Below are positions 63,621-64,000 of a DNA stretch of 64,000 nucleotides, in pieces (the first letter of the stretch is position 1; each line of letters starts with the position of its first letter). The stretch comes from Paenibacillus sp. FSL H7-0331. Lineage in GTDB: Bacteria; Bacillota; Bacilli; Paenibacillales; NBRC-103111. Location: NCBI RefSeq assembly GCF_001956045.1, contig NZ_MRTH01000015.1, positions 129,209 to 193,208 on the forward strand, read 5' to 3'. The position numbers and the translations under genes were made by a program. The notes beneath the pieces are model-generated. The model saw only the letters and a program-made list of their open reading frames with translations. It searched no databases and was not told the origin of the DNA.

Positions 63621-64000
63621 CTATTTCCTTTGTAAATCCACTGCTCGATATAGCTTTACATTTTCATGACGAATAGCTGATTTAATACTTTCAGACCAAT
63701 TATAATCACCTAAAGGATCGCTCGTCAAAAAGGTATCTTCAATTGATTTCATTGAAGCAAAAGTGACTGTATACTCTTTATCATTATTAACTAAGGTAAC
63801 AGTTGACCCATTATAACTTATTATAGTTTGTTCATTAAATTTTTCTTCCATCAAAGCATTACCAATCGGTCTATACTTATTCCATAATGTTGGATTACTC
63901 TTCCAAAACGCCTCTGCATCAGCATCTATATAAGTTGAACTAAAATTGTTCAGGAAGTTGGTTGGTTTCCAAGCGAAGACATAGACGATCAATAATCGTC
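63621..64000 (-). CDS. Hypothetical protein, 5' end outside the window
   Basis: The frame is open from the window edge to the stop at 63621, giving about 125 residues. The first possible start inside the window is a TTG at 63992 without visible ribosome-binding site, so the gene probably begins farther out. It contains YVFAWKPTNFLNNFSSTYID, AFWKSNPTLWNKYRP and YNGSTVTLVNNDKEYTVTFA. I do not recognise a family. The lack of charged catalytic motifs and the beta-rich middle suggest an extracytoplasmic or structural protein, but this is weak. Confidence 0.5.
   Translation of the reverse strand, partial: RLLIVYVFAWKPTNFLNNFSSTYIDADAEAFWKSNPTLWNKYRPIGNALMEEKFNEQTIISYNGSTVTLVNNDKEYTVTFASMKSIEDTFLTSDPLGDYNWSESIKSAIRHENVKLYRAVDLQRK

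Overview
The window looks like chromosome from a Paenibacillus-type Firmicute. The signs are strong AGGAGG-like ribosome-binding sites, frequent GTG/TTG starts, A-type sigma promoters, several CUT1-type sugar ABC importers each paired with a YesM/YesN-like two-component system, a T-box leader, and a giant secreted NHL-repeat protein with three C-terminal SLH domains. I saw no rRNA, tRNA, CRISPR array, phage or intact insertion sequence. All calls are from reading the sequence; no database search was run.

Layout. (1) 1-12876, minus strand: a carbohydrate island with a Gfo/Idh/MocA oxidoreductase, IclR regulator, YesM-like kinase and YesN-like regulator, two CUT1 permeases, a binding lipoprotein, three sialidase-fold proteins and an RraA-like protein. 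(2) 13045-24780: a nitrogen-compound island with a family-5 binding lipoprotein, an agmatinase-family ureohydrolase, a transglutaminase-fold protein, an ANTAR RNA-binding regulator, a complete Opp/Dpp-type ABC transporter, an MFS transporter, a VOC protein and an AbgB-like M20 hydrolase. (3) 24822-33956, minus: a second sugar system (Lpl-like permeases and binding protein, TIM-barrel isomerase, Gfo/Idh/MocA oxidoreductase, YesM/YesN-like pair). (4) 34187-35610, minus: aspartate-semialdehyde dehydrogenase behind a T-box leader. (5) 35666-47546: an apparent organosulfur-scavenging island with OsmC protein, a second Opp/Dpp system, LysR regulator, glutaredoxin-like protein, M20 deacylase, NtaA/DszA-type monooxygenase and DszC/SfnC-type flavoprotein. 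(6) 47620-49795: a CynX-type MFS transporter divergent from a LysR regulator. (7) 49884-55625: the NHL/InlB/SLH surface protein. (8) 56185-64000: mixed small genes (ankyrin, HAD, DeoR, DJ-1, SDR, MarR, sensor-domain membrane protein) with several gene remnants.

The most striking system is in region 2. Two leader RNAs, one before the ureohydrolase and binding-protein genes (minus strand) and one before the Opp/Dpp transporter operon (plus strand), share the same arrangement: a promoter, two small stem-loops with six-base loops having A at position 1 and G at position 4, then an intrinsic terminator whose 5' arm overlaps the second stem-loop. That is the known architecture of ANTAR antitermination targets, and the gene lying between them encodes an ANTAR protein whose receiver-like domain appears to lack the phospho-acceptor aspartate. 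The inference is that one RNA-binding regulator switches on both halves of an importer and its catabolic enzyme from two divergent transcripts.

A second notable circuit is in region 5. Near-identical promoter/operator modules, with the same -10, -35 and palindrome spacing, precede the Opp/Dpp operon and the M20/glutaredoxin operon, and flank the LysR gene that probably controls them.
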